Position numbers and translations under genes: made by a program. From the IMG/VR virus record IMGVR_UViG_3300027971_000101, positions 1 to 39,596 of that record: a stretch of DNA of 39,596 nt, one strand, 5' to 3'. The notes under the pieces are model-generated. The model was not told the origin of the DNA and did not search any database. It saw nothing but the letters and a program-made list of their open reading frames with translations. Shown one piece after another: positions 1 through 9,024 of this stretch (the stretch's first letter is position 1; every line of letters begins with the position of its first letter). Source of the DNA: a virus.

Positions 1-780
1 TTTTATTATTTTTTCCATGGCTGGGCTGTGCTAGATTGGTATCGAGGTTATGATCGAACTTTCCTAATAACCCCATGGCAACAGAGACAGATTAAAAAAA
101 CATTTTTTAGTGCAAATCGAATCATTGGCGGACTTAGACAACATCGAGTATTGATGTTGTATCATTTTGAAAAACTAGGCCTTATGCATAACTGGATAAG
201 TGCTAGTGCAATATGTCCAGCTGAACATATAGAGATCAAAGAAATTGCCAATTATTACATCAATCAATATCCTGACATTGTTGATACTGTTAGTAAGATA
301 GATCTACCCAGGCTATTCCCTGGTGAGGATACGCCGCGAATGAGTAGTTGTTGGTTAGATCAATTTGAACTATGCGCTGAAAGTTTGGTATATCATGTGA
401 CAGAAACTGTGTATACTGAACGCAGATTACAGCTTACAGAAAAAACATTCAAACCCATAGCACTGGGTATGCCATTTGTACTCACAGCCACAGTAGGCAG
501 TTTAGAATACCTGCGCAGTTATGGGTTTAAAACATTTGGAGATTTTTGGGATGAAAGTTATGATCTTGAACACAACGATTTTGTTCGAGCTGAGAAAGTA
601 GCTGCTGTATTGAAAAAATTAGATGATTTGTCTGCCTCTGCAAAACAAGAATTATTCGAAGCCTGTTGGCCAATCATTGAACACAATTGGAACTGGTTCT
701 ATCAAGGTAACTTTGAATCTGTATTGTGGCAAGAACTGTCTGACATGTTGGATTCAATCAAACTACATTTGACCCCATGA
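1..780 (+). CDS. TEK/DESYD-family protein, putative glycosyltransferase (5'-truncated)
   Basis: The reading frame is open from the first base of the window, so the gene is cut at its 5' end. A GTG at 28 is in frame, but complete relatives in this window are 298-392 residues, so it is probably not the true start. Seen motifs, in order: VTET, LTEKTFKPIALGMPF, YGFKTFGDFWDESYD and a C-terminal IEHN followed by aromatics. The same order occurs in four other proteins here (777-1955, 1926-3005, 6887-7783, 12056-13171). The acidic/TEK arrangement recalls nucleotide-sugar-binding C-terminal halves of glycosyltransferases such as GT10, but that is inference; the family function is not established. It overlaps the next gene by ATGA, suggesting translational coupling. 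Confidence 0.75.
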   Translation, partial: FYYFFHGWAVLDWYRGYDRTFLITPWQQRQIKKTFFSANRIIGGLRQHRVLMLYHFEKLGLMHNWISASAICPAEHIEIKEIANYYINQYPDIVDTVSKIDLPRLFPGEDTPRMSSCWLDQFELCAESLVYHVTETVYTERRLQLTEKTFKPIALGMPFVLTATVGSLEYLRSYGFKTFGDFWDESYDLEHNDFVRAEKVAAVLKKLDDLSASAKQELFEACWPIIEHNWNWFYQGNFESVLWQELSDMLDSIKLHLTP

Positions 781-1955
781 TTTATATAGCAGTTGACCAT
801 ATACACCCAGTATCACGCAGACCTATGCCCAATGGGATACCTGTGCATCAGCACGACCAGTTGGATTACATGGATGGTCGACGTTTAGATTTTCCTCGAA
901 TTATTTACTATCTGCGCGATTGTAAAATACCTGCTCGTGTAATCAGTACAGCTGATGCACCCATTGGTGCATGGTATCCAATGGTGTTAGGATGGTTTGA
1001 CTTTTCTCAAGATTATTTTGGTATGATCAGCAATGCTGCGTTTAAGCGTATAAAGAAAAAAGAAATGAAACTGATATTCACATATCATGAAGGTGATCAT
1101 CCTGGCTCTATCCGCAACCGCCTGGATCAGCTGTGTCAGCAATACAGCATTGATCCTGAATCAGTATGGTTGATTTCTGGTAATTCTTCAGCTGACCAAT
1201 ATCACAATACTGTGTACTGGCCCGAATTAGAATTCATGTACTGGCGCACTGTTGATCGTGAGTCAGGGGCAAAATATCATTCAAACACAAGATCACGTGC
1301 ATACACTGGACTGTGTAGAATTGACAAACTTTGGCGTAAAGTATTCATGAGTGATCTGTGGAGTCAAGGATTACACAATCGTGGATACTTTAGTTACAAT
1401 CAACATCTGTTGGGGAGTGAAGATGACTACTTTGGATGTGCATTAAACAACAATTATCTTGCTGCAAGTCAATCAAGAGTAGATGATTTTATTGCAGCAG
1501 GTCCGTTCTGTGTGGACAATCTTGACACTGTTGCCCATAACCAATACAATCTCAACCTAACAGAAATGTACTCAGATAGTTATTTTAACATTGTGTTAGA
1601 GACCATGATTGACGTAGATGCGTCCGGTGGGCAGTTTGTTACAGAAAAAACATGCAAACCCATATTCAACAACCAATTCTTTGTGGCAGTTAGTTCAGTG
1701 GATCATCAACGACACTTGCGTGAGTTGGGTTATCAGACATTTGGACGTTGTATAGATGAAAGTTATGATTCAATTGCCAACAATCAAGATCGATTTAACG
1801 CTGTATTAGAATTAACTAAAAAGCTAGCTGGGTCCAATTTAGACCAATTGCATAAATTATATACGGATCTTGCTCCTGAGATACAACATAATTCTCAGGT
1901 GTTTATAAATGGCATGTCAAATCGACTAAGAGCAGTTGTTCAACGAATTAATTAA
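777..1955 (+). CDS. TEK/DESYD-family protein, putative glycosyltransferase
   Basis: 392 residues; the ATG at 777 overlaps the preceding stop by ATGA. It is the longest member of the five-copy family in this window. Visible: an R-rich mid-region with KLWRKVFM and YFSYN (residues about 180-210), a VLET motif near 273, FVTEKTCKPI (TEK at 289-291), LGYQTFGRCIDESYD, and a C-terminal IQHN. The first 170 residues hold no motif I recognise. I infer a sugar-transfer role from the TEK-type motif and from neighbouring GT-A and carbamoyltransferase genes; a non-enzymatic role is possible. Its 3' end overlaps the convergent gene on the other strand by 30 bp. Confidence 0.75.
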   Translation: MIYIAVDHIHPVSRRPMPNGIPVHQHDQLDYMDGRRLDFPRIIYYLRDCKIPARVISTADAPIGAWYPMVLGWFDFSQDYFGMISNAAFKRIKKKEMKLIFTYHEGDHPGSIRNRLDQLCQQYSIDPESVWLISGNSSADQYHNTVYWPELEFMYWRTVDRESGAKYHSNTRSRAYTGLCRIDKLWRKVFMSDLWSQGLHNRGYFSYNQHLLGSEDDYFGCALNNNYLAASQSRVDDFIAAGPFCVDNLDTVAHNQYNLNLTEMYSDSYFNIVLETMIDVDASGGQFVTEKTCKPIFNNQFFVAVSSVDHQRHLRELGYQTFGRCIDESYDSIANNQDRFNAVLELTKKLAGSNLDQLHKLYTDLAPEIQHNSQVFINGMSNRLRAVVQRIN

Positions 1956-3005
1956 TCTGCCAACTTGATCAACTATGGTATGCATTTCGGTTTGATATAA
2001 TTTTGGTAATGTATCCCAAAAATGCAAACGATTGTGCTGTATCACTGGAACTAAATGATTTTTAATATTTTCCAACGTATGTACATCAAATTGACAGATT
2101 CTTATCACTTCTCTGAGTAAATTTTCAAATCTCTCGTGCGGGTGATCAATGAGATCGTAACTTTCATCAAAAACATCACCAAATGTTTTAAATCCTATAT
2201 CTTGCAATATTGATAATGCGCCCGACGAACTGAATACTAAAAATGGATGCCCATATGCCAGTGGTTTCATAATTTTTTCGCTTAGAAAAGCATTTCCATT
2301 TTCATCTATATAAGTCTCAGTAACAAACGACGCAAATGAATTTTGATAAAAATACTCTTGACCAGCAGACCAATAATTTTGATAAAAACTGTCTTGTTCA
2401 GTTGACGACCACCTGTTATGATTAACAAATTGATCATTCTCTAATGTGATAGGGATCAGTTGGTATAATTTTTCTAAATCTAAATTGCTATTGTACCAAG
2501 TCTGCCCAATAATGTCATTGGTCCGATCGTACACAGTTTTTTGACCTACTCCAAATGCGTCTCGACAATGATAACTAAAATAAAAATGGTCTAATAAGTT
2601 AAATTTGATCAAAAATTGCATCAGTGCTTGTCTATTCCATTGTGCTCTGTTATTCAATGACAAGAATGTTTTTATTGGTGTCTTGTTAGGAATGATTAAG
2701 CTGTTAACAATTTGTTGTGAATAATACGCATACGCATATTTTACATTGATAATTTTGCAGTTGAATTTTTGTTCAAACGATTGGGGGTATTTTCTATGCG
2801 TAATTACAATAGTAAAACTACCCCCAGCTTTAAATTTAGCTAATAGTTCTTCTAGTTCGTGAAATCTACACACTTCGCCGAAGCAAGTATAAATTACAAT
2901 TGGTTGATTTTTATATCCGTAAACATGCCCGGCATACTTATTACAAAGTAATACATCTGCACTAGCTAAAGATTCCAATTCTGGGTATGTATCGCTTTGC
3001 ATCAT
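1926..3005 (-). CDS. TEK/DESYD-family protein, putative glycosyltransferase
   Basis: 359 residues, last gene of the long minus-strand run. The start (ATG at 3005) overlaps the carbamoyltransferase stop by ATGA. Motifs: SLNNR (116-120), FVTET (237-241), LSEKIMKPLAYGHPF (SEK at 242-244, serine replacing the usual threonine), GFKTF (271-275), DESYD (280-284), and IQHN near the C-terminus. The N-terminal 110 residues look like an alpha/beta domain. Lysine, asparagine and isoleucine are frequent and the DNA looks AT-richer than the radical SAM genes, which would fit separate acquisition. Function is inferred only from the shared motifs and from the carbamoyltransferase neighbour. Confidence 0.75.
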   Translation of the reverse strand: MMQSDTYPELESLASADVLLCNKYAGHVYGYKNQPIVIYTCFGEVCRFHELEELLAKFKAGGSFTIVITHRKYPQSFEQKFNCKIINVKYAYAYYSQQIVNSLIIPNKTPIKTFLSLNNRAQWNRQALMQFLIKFNLLDHFYFSYHCRDAFGVGQKTVYDRTNDIIGQTWYNSNLDLEKLYQLIPITLENDQFVNHNRWSSTEQDSFYQNYWSAGQEYFYQNSFASFVTETYIDENGNAFLSEKIMKPLAYGHPFLVFSSSGALSILQDIGFKTFGDVFDESYDLIDHPHERFENLLREVIRICQFDVHTLENIKNHLVPVIQHNRLHFWDTLPKLYQTEMHTIVDQVGRLINSLNNCS

Positions 3006-4483
3006 GACAGTACGGTAACTCCATACAACCGCTGAAATCTATCAGCATCTACTCGATCATTTATCATTGGTTCTCCCCGTATGTTTAAGCTGGTGTTTAA
3101 TAACATAGGACAGCCAGTCATGAAATGCCATTTTTCTAATAGCAATCGAATTCCTGATCCATCTGCAGGAACTGTCTGTACACGACTAGTGCCGTCATGA
3201 TGAACAATAGCAGGAAATAATTCTGGATGCTTACAAGTTGCTACCACTTGCATATATCTACTGTTATCCCAGTGTCTGGGCATATCAAAATGCTCATGAA
3301 CATACTCTTCAAGAATAACTGGCGCAAAGGGTCTGAATTTTTGTCTGCGTTTGATTTCATTTACTTTACCTTTGATTGAAAAGCCACGAGGATCTGCTAA
3401 CAAACTGCGATTGCCTAATGCTCTTGGCCCAAATTCTGCTTTACCACTAGCCACACCCACAATCTTATTAGTGAGCAAATGATCCAATATGGCATTAACA
3501 GGATAGTTTCCAGAGATGTTATGCCCCAGGAAACTATCAACCCAATGAACTTTGTAACCATATCCCAAACTGGCTGCACCAAGACTATTACCAGCATCAC
3601 CAGGATTAGGCATAATCCATATGTGTTCATAAAAATCTCCTAACATACTATTAGCTACACAGTTTAACGCTACTCCGCCTCCATACACTAAATTTAGGCT
3701 ACGCCCTAACATCCGGGCACGACTAATGATATTACGTATCATTTGTTCTACTAGTAATTGTGCGCTACACGCAATATCCATTGGGTCAGCATCGGGCAAG
3801 AAATTATCATCAACTCCAACATGCAAATTTTGCACAAACTTGGTATAATCAGTTGGATTCAGTAGTTCAGCCTGCATCTCACGCAGATACTTAGGTTGGC
3901 CATATGCTGCCATACCCATGAGAATGTATTCTTCGTCTAGCGGCTGGAGTCCCACACGTTGAGTCATAGCTGAATAAAACAATCCAATGCTATGTGGATA
4001 TTGTTGACTCCACAGCTTCTTGTACTCGGCACGTCCGGTATCATCATTGTATGCTGCATCCCATATGGTAACTGTGTCAAACTCACCAATGGCATCTATC
4101 ACTACTACTGTGGCATCATTGTATGGACTGGTCTGGAATCCTGCTGCTGCGTGGCATAAGTGATGGCCGTGTGTGTGTATTCGTGGTCGATCCAGATCAT
4201 TGTAGATATTGCCTAGTAATCGATTCCAAGTTGGCCATTGAAATCCTTCTCCGCTGCGTAGCTGTCTAAATGCTTTTATCCAGGGACGTTCATAATAGTG
4301 ATATTCAACTTGATCCAAATCAACATGTGCTAACGCATCTAAAACTAATTCGAGACATATATCTCTATCGTGTTTTTTTTTGCTATAGCGTTCGCTATGT
4401 GCAGCAAACAAAATATTGCCAGAAGAATTCACCACACTGATAGCAGCGTCATGAAATCCAGCCGATATTCCTATGTAGTTCAT
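3002..4483 (-). CDS. Carbamoyltransferase, NodU/CmcH/TobZ type
   Basis: 493 residues. This family transfers a carbamoyl group from carbamoyl phosphate, via carbamoyl-AMP, to a hydroxyl, usually on a sugar or an antibiotic. Seen: N-terminal Kae1-like domain beginning MNYIGISAGFHDAA, a metal-type HxxxH at H107/H111 (GHHLCHAA), YGGGVALNC (267-275), NPGDAGNSLGAA, then GPRALGNRS (352-360), RPFAP (384-388) and NTSLNIRGEP (463-472), which mark the C-terminal carbamoyltransferase domain. All expected motifs are present, so the enzyme looks active. It ends about 20 residues after the last motif, shorter than typical members of 550-600 residues. It lies in an ATGA-linked chain: a 33-aa microgene upstream and a TEK-family gene downstream. 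Likely substrate: a sugar hydroxyl made by this gene cluster (inference). Confidence 0.93.
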   Translation of the reverse strand: MNYIGISAGFHDAAISVVNSSGNILFAAHSERYSKKKHDRDICLELVLDALAHVDLDQVEYHYYERPWIKAFRQLRSGEGFQWPTWNRLLGNIYNDLDRPRIHTHGHHLCHAAAGFQTSPYNDATVVVIDAIGEFDTVTIWDAAYNDDTGRAEYKKLWSQQYPHSIGLFYSAMTQRVGLQPLDEEYILMGMAAYGQPKYLREMQAELLNPTDYTKFVQNLHVGVDDNFLPDADPMDIACSAQLLVEQMIRNIISRARMLGRSLNLVYGGGVALNCVANSMLGDFYEHIWIMPNPGDAGNSLGAASLGYGYKVHWVDSFLGHNISGNYPVNAILDHLLTNKIVGVASGKAEFGPRALGNRSLLADPRGFSIKGKVNEIKRRQKFRPFAPVILEEYVHEHFDMPRHWDNSRYMQVVATCKHPELFPAIVHHDGTSRVQTVPADGSGIRLLLEKWHFMTGCPMLLNTSLNIRGEPMINDRVDADRFQRLYGVTVLS

Positions 4484-4581
4484 TTATAGATAAATGGATC
4501 TCTTTTGCGTAATTCTTTTAATTTTTTACGATAGCGAATCTCAAGGGCAATCTTTGCCCATAAACGTTTAATCCAGTTCAT
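4480..4581 (-). CDS. 33-aa basic microprotein embedded by double ATGA overlap
   Basis: A 34-codon frame starting ATG at 4581 and ending TGA at 4480. It overlaps the stop of the upstream 346-aa gene by ATGA and the start of the carbamoyltransferase by ATGA, so it fills the gap with no spare base. This is strong evidence that it is translated. The product begins MNWIKRLW, is rich in Lys/Arg (12 of 33, net charge about +9), is predicted to be an amphipathic helix, and ends RDPFIYK. Function unknown. It could be a small partner of the neighbouring enzymes; a ribosomal peptide substrate is conceivable because radical SAM genes are near, but it lacks an obvious leader/core layout. Confidence 0.75.
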   Translation of the reverse strand: MNWIKRLWAKIALEIRYRKKLKELRKRDPFIYK

Positions 4582-5618
4582 TTTAATTTCCTTATTTGTT
4601 GTTGTTCATAGTCTGGATCGGTCCAGTTATACTCATATGTAGCTTCTGATTCGCTGGTTCGTATTTTATATACATCTAAATGTGCTGCTAGCTGTGCCCA
4701 TATCTGCCTGTAATCCGTAGTTCCAAAACTGCGTAGTAGATCCACCTGAGCTATCTTAGGATGGCCAATGGTCAATGATTTATCTTCAGGATCAAATTGA
4801 TTTTTTACTAACCATTCACGAAATTCGTTGAGTATTTTAGTTTGCCAAGGAAATGTGCCTGGATCATTGGCCCATTCAATATCAAAATCTCCAGCAGCTT
4901 CAGTCTGTGCTCGCATTGTGCTTGTGACCAATTCTCCTACTCGACTGTTGTAACCTTCATCATTGAATACTTCCCAATGGTGTTTGCCTACTGCTTTATT
5001 TACTCCTACATACACGCCGCCTAATTGACGATTAATTGTTTCAATTCCAAACAACTCATAATCCTCAGTATCTAACGTAAATCGTGGAGCCTTAAGCCAA
5101 CACATTAGCTGCGAAGGTCTACGCCATTCAGGTGCGTCCGTCAGCTTACGCATACTCAATACTAAACTTTCAAGTTCATGACATAACAAATTTAACTGAC
5201 GTATATGCCATCGTGTGGTATTATCGGCGGCTGTATAGTAAGGACTCATCACACCTGACACTCCTTGCAGATCTTCAAAGTATCTATGTAATAGATTCAG
5301 GTGAGCATGGTCAGTTCCTCCATCCTCTACTACTGTATTGGCTGGACTATACGAATCCTGTATAGTATATCCCAACTCTGCTGCATTTACAGCATGAATA
5401 CTGCGATTAATTTGCGTACACAGATATTCTAATGTCCGAGCACTTTCAGTCCACCCAATCCAACAGTAGTTTTTTTCTAAGTGATAGTCGGACTTGAGAA
5501 GATGATTCAATGATGCCAACCACTTATGTGCAATACTATTGTTGTACACATCAATATACACAGTCAATATGTGGTTATTGTTGCCGCGTAAATCCATCTC
5601 AATTGAATTGTTAAGCAT
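4578..5618 (-). CDS. Conserved-looking hypothetical protein (346 aa)
   Basis: The start at 5618 overlaps the upstream radical SAM gene by 8 bases (ATGCTTAA). No catalytic motif is recognised. Visible segments: an N-terminal strand-rich part (ILTVYIDVYNN), a charged DDH-poor middle with HLNLLHRYFEDLQ (about 106-118), then LGGVYVGVNKAVGKHHWEV (about 200-218), DFDIEWANDPG (about 244-254) and a C-terminal IGHPKIAQVDLL. From memory this resembles an uncharacterised protein family of marine phages and bacteria that sits beside radical SAM and sugar genes, but I cannot confirm it here. Conserved His, Asp and Trp in the C-terminal half could form an active site. It is coupled to the 33-aa microgene by ATGA. 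Confidence 0.8.
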   Translation of the reverse strand: MLNNSIEMDLRGNNNHILTVYIDVYNNSIAHKWLASLNHLLKSDYHLEKNYCWIGWTESARTLEYLCTQINRSIHAVNAAELGYTIQDSYSPANTVVEDGGTDHAHLNLLHRYFEDLQGVSGVMSPYYTAADNTTRWHIRQLNLLCHELESLVLSMRKLTDAPEWRRPSQLMCWLKAPRFTLDTEDYELFGIETINRQLGGVYVGVNKAVGKHHWEVFNDEGYNSRVGELVTSTMRAQTEAAGDFDIEWANDPGTFPWQTKILNEFREWLVKNQFDPEDKSLTIGHPKIAQVDLLRSFGTTDYRQIWAQLAAHLDVYKIRTSESEATYEYNWTDPDYEQQQIRKLK

Positions 5619-6900
5619 TGTCCATCCACCATTTTAATACTTCGGGTCTTGATGCTAGGATATCTGTCATTGTTATTCGTTGAGTACGTATTTGTTCTAA
5701 TTGTAGCACACGGGCACGGCCTCGAGCAAGACCTTGTTTGTATTCACTGGGCCATTGTTCTTCAAATGTGGGTCGATTCTTTAATTGAATCAGCACTGCC
5801 TGCATGGCTCCGTGAGTTTCCAAGATCAACTCATCCAACCATGGATCCAGTAGATATCTGGGCAACGCCAATGGGCTCATTACAATATCTGGACTAAACG
5901 AGAAGATAACTTTAGCAAGTATATCTACATTGAATTGTTTAGCAAGTTTTGTAATGTTGACAATTTCAAACATTCCAGGCAAAGTGAGAGTAAAATCAAT
6001 TCTGACTTGACGTGGGTGACGTCTTATTGCAACTGCGTTATGAAAGTTTTCAAGCCATCGGTCATAATCAAGACCTGTTCTAATGTATTCTCCAATTGTG
6101 CCTGTGCCGTCCAGACTTGCACATATCTGCCAATTTCCAAGTCTAGAAAGAATGTCACGATAGAGATTGATCCCACGGTATTCCACCCTGGACAAGTTGG
6201 TATTATATCTAGCATATACCTGTGGCCCGTCCTTTAATTCTATAATACGTTGCATATATCGCCAATGCTGTTCGTACATCAATGGCTCACCACCAACCCA
6301 GTACACTTCTTCTACTCTGTGCTGTTCCACAGCATCACTGAACTCGCGTTCAATTTGACTGTCTTGAAACTTGGAAATTTGTTCTCTAACGTCAGGCTTC
6401 ATCCAGTTGTTTTTGGGATCAGCCCAGTTGACCATGCTGTGAGTTTTTTGTTCCGTTTCCCAACTACTGCTCAACATATCTCCGCAAGTTCTACATTTAA
6501 AATTGCAAAGATTGCTAAATCTATAATCCCAACTCACTGGTAGCACATCACAAGTACCATCCAGGTGTGTGGCCAACATTAAGTTATCATATTTGTGCTT
6601 AAATAAATGCCAAAAGTATGTGCGATATACATCTGTGTTTAGCAACCGATCATTGCATACTTCGCATTCAGGCAGTGTTTCACCGGCTAACATGCGTCTA
6701 CGTACGGATCGCATGTGGTCATTATTCCAGTGTTGTTCCAATGTGATAGGTATATATGTGCCAGTACCAGACTTAGTATCTATATATTGTGCAAAGTTTT
6801 GAGCTGGCTCTCGACTGGCACAACACATACGTCTTTCCGTTTGTGGCGAGAGATATGTATGCACCCACGGTGCTAGACATAAGGTATCAGGTGCTTGCAT
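5611..6900 (-). CDS. Radical SAM protein, N-terminal twitch type (1 of 5)
   Basis: 429 residues. The radical SAM cluster motif is C132-x3-C136-x2-C139 (CNFKCRTC), with GGEP at 203-206 and a later CASLDGTG strand, typical of the SAM-binding TIM barrel. An N-terminal cysteine-rich part precedes the barrel: C8 in CLAPW, C26-C27 (MCC) and C79-x2-C82, matching an N-terminal twitch/SPASM-like domain that binds an auxiliary Fe-S cluster. The reaction is unknown; such enzymes use a 5'-deoxyadenosyl radical for C-C, C-S, epimerisation or similar chemistry, often on peptides or sugars. It overlaps the downstream 346-aa gene by 8 bases and the upstream TEK-family gene by 14 bases. Confidence 0.9.
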   Translation of the reverse strand: MQAPDTLCLAPWVHTYLSPQTERRMCCASREPAQNFAQYIDTKSGTGTYIPITLEQHWNNDHMRSVRRRMLAGETLPECEVCNDRLLNTDVYRTYFWHLFKHKYDNLMLATHLDGTCDVLPVSWDYRFSNLCNFKCRTCGDMLSSSWETEQKTHSMVNWADPKNNWMKPDVREQISKFQDSQIEREFSDAVEQHRVEEVYWVGGEPLMYEQHWRYMQRIIELKDGPQVYARYNTNLSRVEYRGINLYRDILSRLGNWQICASLDGTGTIGEYIRTGLDYDRWLENFHNAVAIRRHPRQVRIDFTLTLPGMFEIVNITKLAKQFNVDILAKVIFSFSPDIVMSPLALPRYLLDPWLDELILETHGAMQAVLIQLKNRPTFEEQWPSEYKQGLARGRARVLQLEQIRTQRITMTDILASRPEVLKWWMDNA

Positions 6901-7783
6901 ATTCTAACAAAGGTTCAATAATATCTGTGACTATAAGAGATTCTACCAATACTTGATTAAAGAAGTGATCATGATTATGTTGTAATCGGCGTTGAGTTTC
7001 TGAGTCGTATTGCATTGGGACAAAATTATTAATATTTTTTACAACTGCATCCAGCCTCTGATCAAAATCAACAATATCATCGTAGGATTCGTCAAAGATA
7101 TTATCATATGTTTCAAAGCCCATTTGCTTGAGTCTTTTCAATGAGTGGTGTTGTCCTATCAGCAAAAAAGGATGATAATATGCCAAGGCCTTCAAAGTTT
7201 TTTCTGTTACCCAAATGCATTCATCGTATTGAAAAGTTTCTACTACTGTGCTAAAATATGTGTTATCATACCAGTCTGGATTAAGAAATCGATAATATCG
7301 ATTATCAGTTGGATCTATGTCATTTGGAAGTTTTTTATCCCGATAACTCCAAATAAAATTATCAAGCACAGAGTTGAGTTTGCTAACAATTTGATCTCTT
7401 GTGTCGTTGACTCTGCTAATTGGCATAAATGACAATTTAGAATATTGTTTATGAGGAGTGTATTGATTATACCCCCAATCACGCCACCACAAACTTTCCT
7501 CGTACCAACGATAGTTCCGATGCTCCAACCAATAGTAATCAGTTCTTGAGTTTGGTACTTCCCACAAGTTATCAATCACTACCTTATACCCCTGGTCCCT
7601 TAATCTTCTACAGTAATCATCATCTACATGTTGCCACCAGACCATGAATAATGTATTTGACTTATGGTAGATAATGTCTGGATCATAATATACTATATCA
7701 AAATATTTACTCCATAATGATTGTAAAAAGTTTGCCTTAAAACTAGTAGACTCAGTGGGTCTTAAAATAATTTTAGTTTTCAT
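6887..7783 (-). CDS. TEK/DESYD-family protein, putative glycosyltransferase
   Basis: 298 residues, the shortest complete member. Motifs: YFSTVVET (about 177-184), WVTEKTLKALAYYHPF (TEK at 193-195, with Ala in place of Pro after KxLK), MGFETYDNIFDESYD (GFETY at 222-226, DESYD at 231-235), and LQHNHDHFFN near the end. The N-terminal half (WWQHVDDDYCRRL, then a Trp/Tyr-rich stretch) is not alignable by eye to the other members except around FMPISRVND. It lies between two radical SAM genes and overlaps both (14 and 11 bases). Coding DNA looks AT-rich. Function inferred from motifs and context only. Confidence 0.75.
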   Translation of the reverse strand: MKTKIILRPTESTSFKANFLQSLWSKYFDIVYYDPDIIYHKSNTLFMVWWQHVDDDYCRRLRDQGYKVVIDNLWEVPNSRTDYYWLEHRNYRWYEESLWWRDWGYNQYTPHKQYSKLSFMPISRVNDTRDQIVSKLNSVLDNFIWSYRDKKLPNDIDPTDNRYYRFLNPDWYDNTYFSTVVETFQYDECIWVTEKTLKALAYYHPFLLIGQHHSLKRLKQMGFETYDNIFDESYDDIVDFDQRLDAVVKNINNFVPMQYDSETQRRLQHNHDHFFNQVLVESLIVTDIIEPLLEYAST

Positions 7784-8981
7784 ATTTAAGTATTTCTGCT
7801 AATTCGGGCGCTAAGTTAGCCAGGTTTTGATTTCTACGGTGATCCAATAGTTGAATCTGTGATCTTGTTTCTTTGCCATCCATCGATTCCCCGTTGTTCA
7901 TGAAATTAATAATTCGTTCAAAATCTAATTGATATACTTCTGGAGTATCGCACATGCTGAGATAACTGGCGAGTTCTTGTTTCACATCTGCAGGTAGCCT
8001 TGATATTGAAAAATACCAAGCATCATGCATTATATTCCAATATACAAAATCAAAAGATTGCTCAGTTATCCATTGTGCCACTTGGTCAAGGTATCTCACA
8101 TTGAATACATTTACTGTGGTGCAGCATTGTAATTGTAGATTAGGCAGTTGTTCACGCAAGAATCTAAATCGACTTAAATTTTGTTCTACGTCTCGCCATA
8201 TTGCATTACTTCTTTGATATTCAAAACGCGGACCAATGTCATCAATGCTGAATGCTACTTCTACAGTTTTAAAGTGTTTCCATAGATCAGGTCCGCGATC
8301 AGGAAACAATGTACCATTGGTGTTGTAATGTATCTCAACTTGATCAGCTATGCCACGGTCTATTAGTCCTTGCAACATATCAAAGTGTTGATCAATCATA
8401 AACGGTTCACCACCAGTGAATTCTATATGTCTTATATCTGTCAGTACTAAATCAATCTGCTGCCAGAAATGACTATTTTCTCTAGGCCATGCACCTGCTT
8501 TGATCATCTTATAAGCATGACTGGATTTTTGTTCTGCTCTGGGCATGAATGAAATCTCTTCTCCGGCAAATTGCGAACTTGACCAAGATCCGCAGATCCT
8601 ACATTTGAGATTGCAGATATTGCCTAGTTTGAGATCTAAAAACATTAAAGATTTTGAGTCATGACTCCAGTCATCATCTAAGAGTGTGTGTTTAACACGA
8701 TCTAATGTGTGCATGCGTTTAGATTTACGTCCTGACTCTTCTTCGTTCCAACACTTGCGACAAGTTTTGGGCTGTTGTCCTGACAGGAACTCTGTTCGCA
8801 ACTGACGCATGTGATTGCTATTTTGTATATCAGCAAAGTCGGCAGTGTCCAATTTAAACTTGTTTCCATTGTTGTCTAAAATTTCATCGTCGGCCAGGCA
8901 GCACGGTCTTACGGTGCCAATGGGACTGGCTTCTATACTAATCCACGGTAATACACAGAATTTATTGTGGGGTAAGTTCAT
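7773..8981 (-). CDS. Radical SAM protein, N-terminal twitch type (2 of 5)
   Basis: 402 residues, ATG at 8981. Cluster motif C123-x3-C127-x2-C130 (CNLKCRIC) inside LGNICNLKC; FTGGEPF follows at about residues 191-197. Auxiliary cysteines precede the barrel: C9 (FCVLPW), C27-C28 (PCC) and C74-x2-C77 (CRKC). The layout matches the genes at 5611-6900 and 9025-10731, so these form one subfamily (CxxPW plus CC). A GAGTT-type gap of 43 bases separates it from the upstream radical SAM gene, with no convincing promoter. The target is unknown. It overlaps the downstream TEK-family gene by 11 bases. Confidence 0.9.
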   Translation of the reverse strand: MNLPHNKFCVLPWISIEASPIGTVRPCCLADDEILDNNGNKFKLDTADFADIQNSNHMRQLRTEFLSGQQPKTCRKCWNEEESGRKSKRMHTLDRVKHTLLDDDWSHDSKSLMFLDLKLGNICNLKCRICGSWSSSQFAGEEISFMPRAEQKSSHAYKMIKAGAWPRENSHFWQQIDLVLTDIRHIEFTGGEPFMIDQHFDMLQGLIDRGIADQVEIHYNTNGTLFPDRGPDLWKHFKTVEVAFSIDDIGPRFEYQRSNAIWRDVEQNLSRFRFLREQLPNLQLQCCTTVNVFNVRYLDQVAQWITEQSFDFVYWNIMHDAWYFSISRLPADVKQELASYLSMCDTPEVYQLDFERIINFMNNGESMDGKETRSQIQLLDHRRNQNLANLAPELAEILKYEN

Positions 8982-9024
8982 AATTTGTTTCAGTTATAGA
9001 TGTAAATTTTTTCCATGTCTTGAT

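Noticed and set aside
4480-4581. 33-aa microprotein as a RiPP precursor for the radical SAM enzymes
   Set aside because: No leader/core layout, no Cys/Thr/Ser-rich core; strongly basic helix instead. Not excluded, but not supported.
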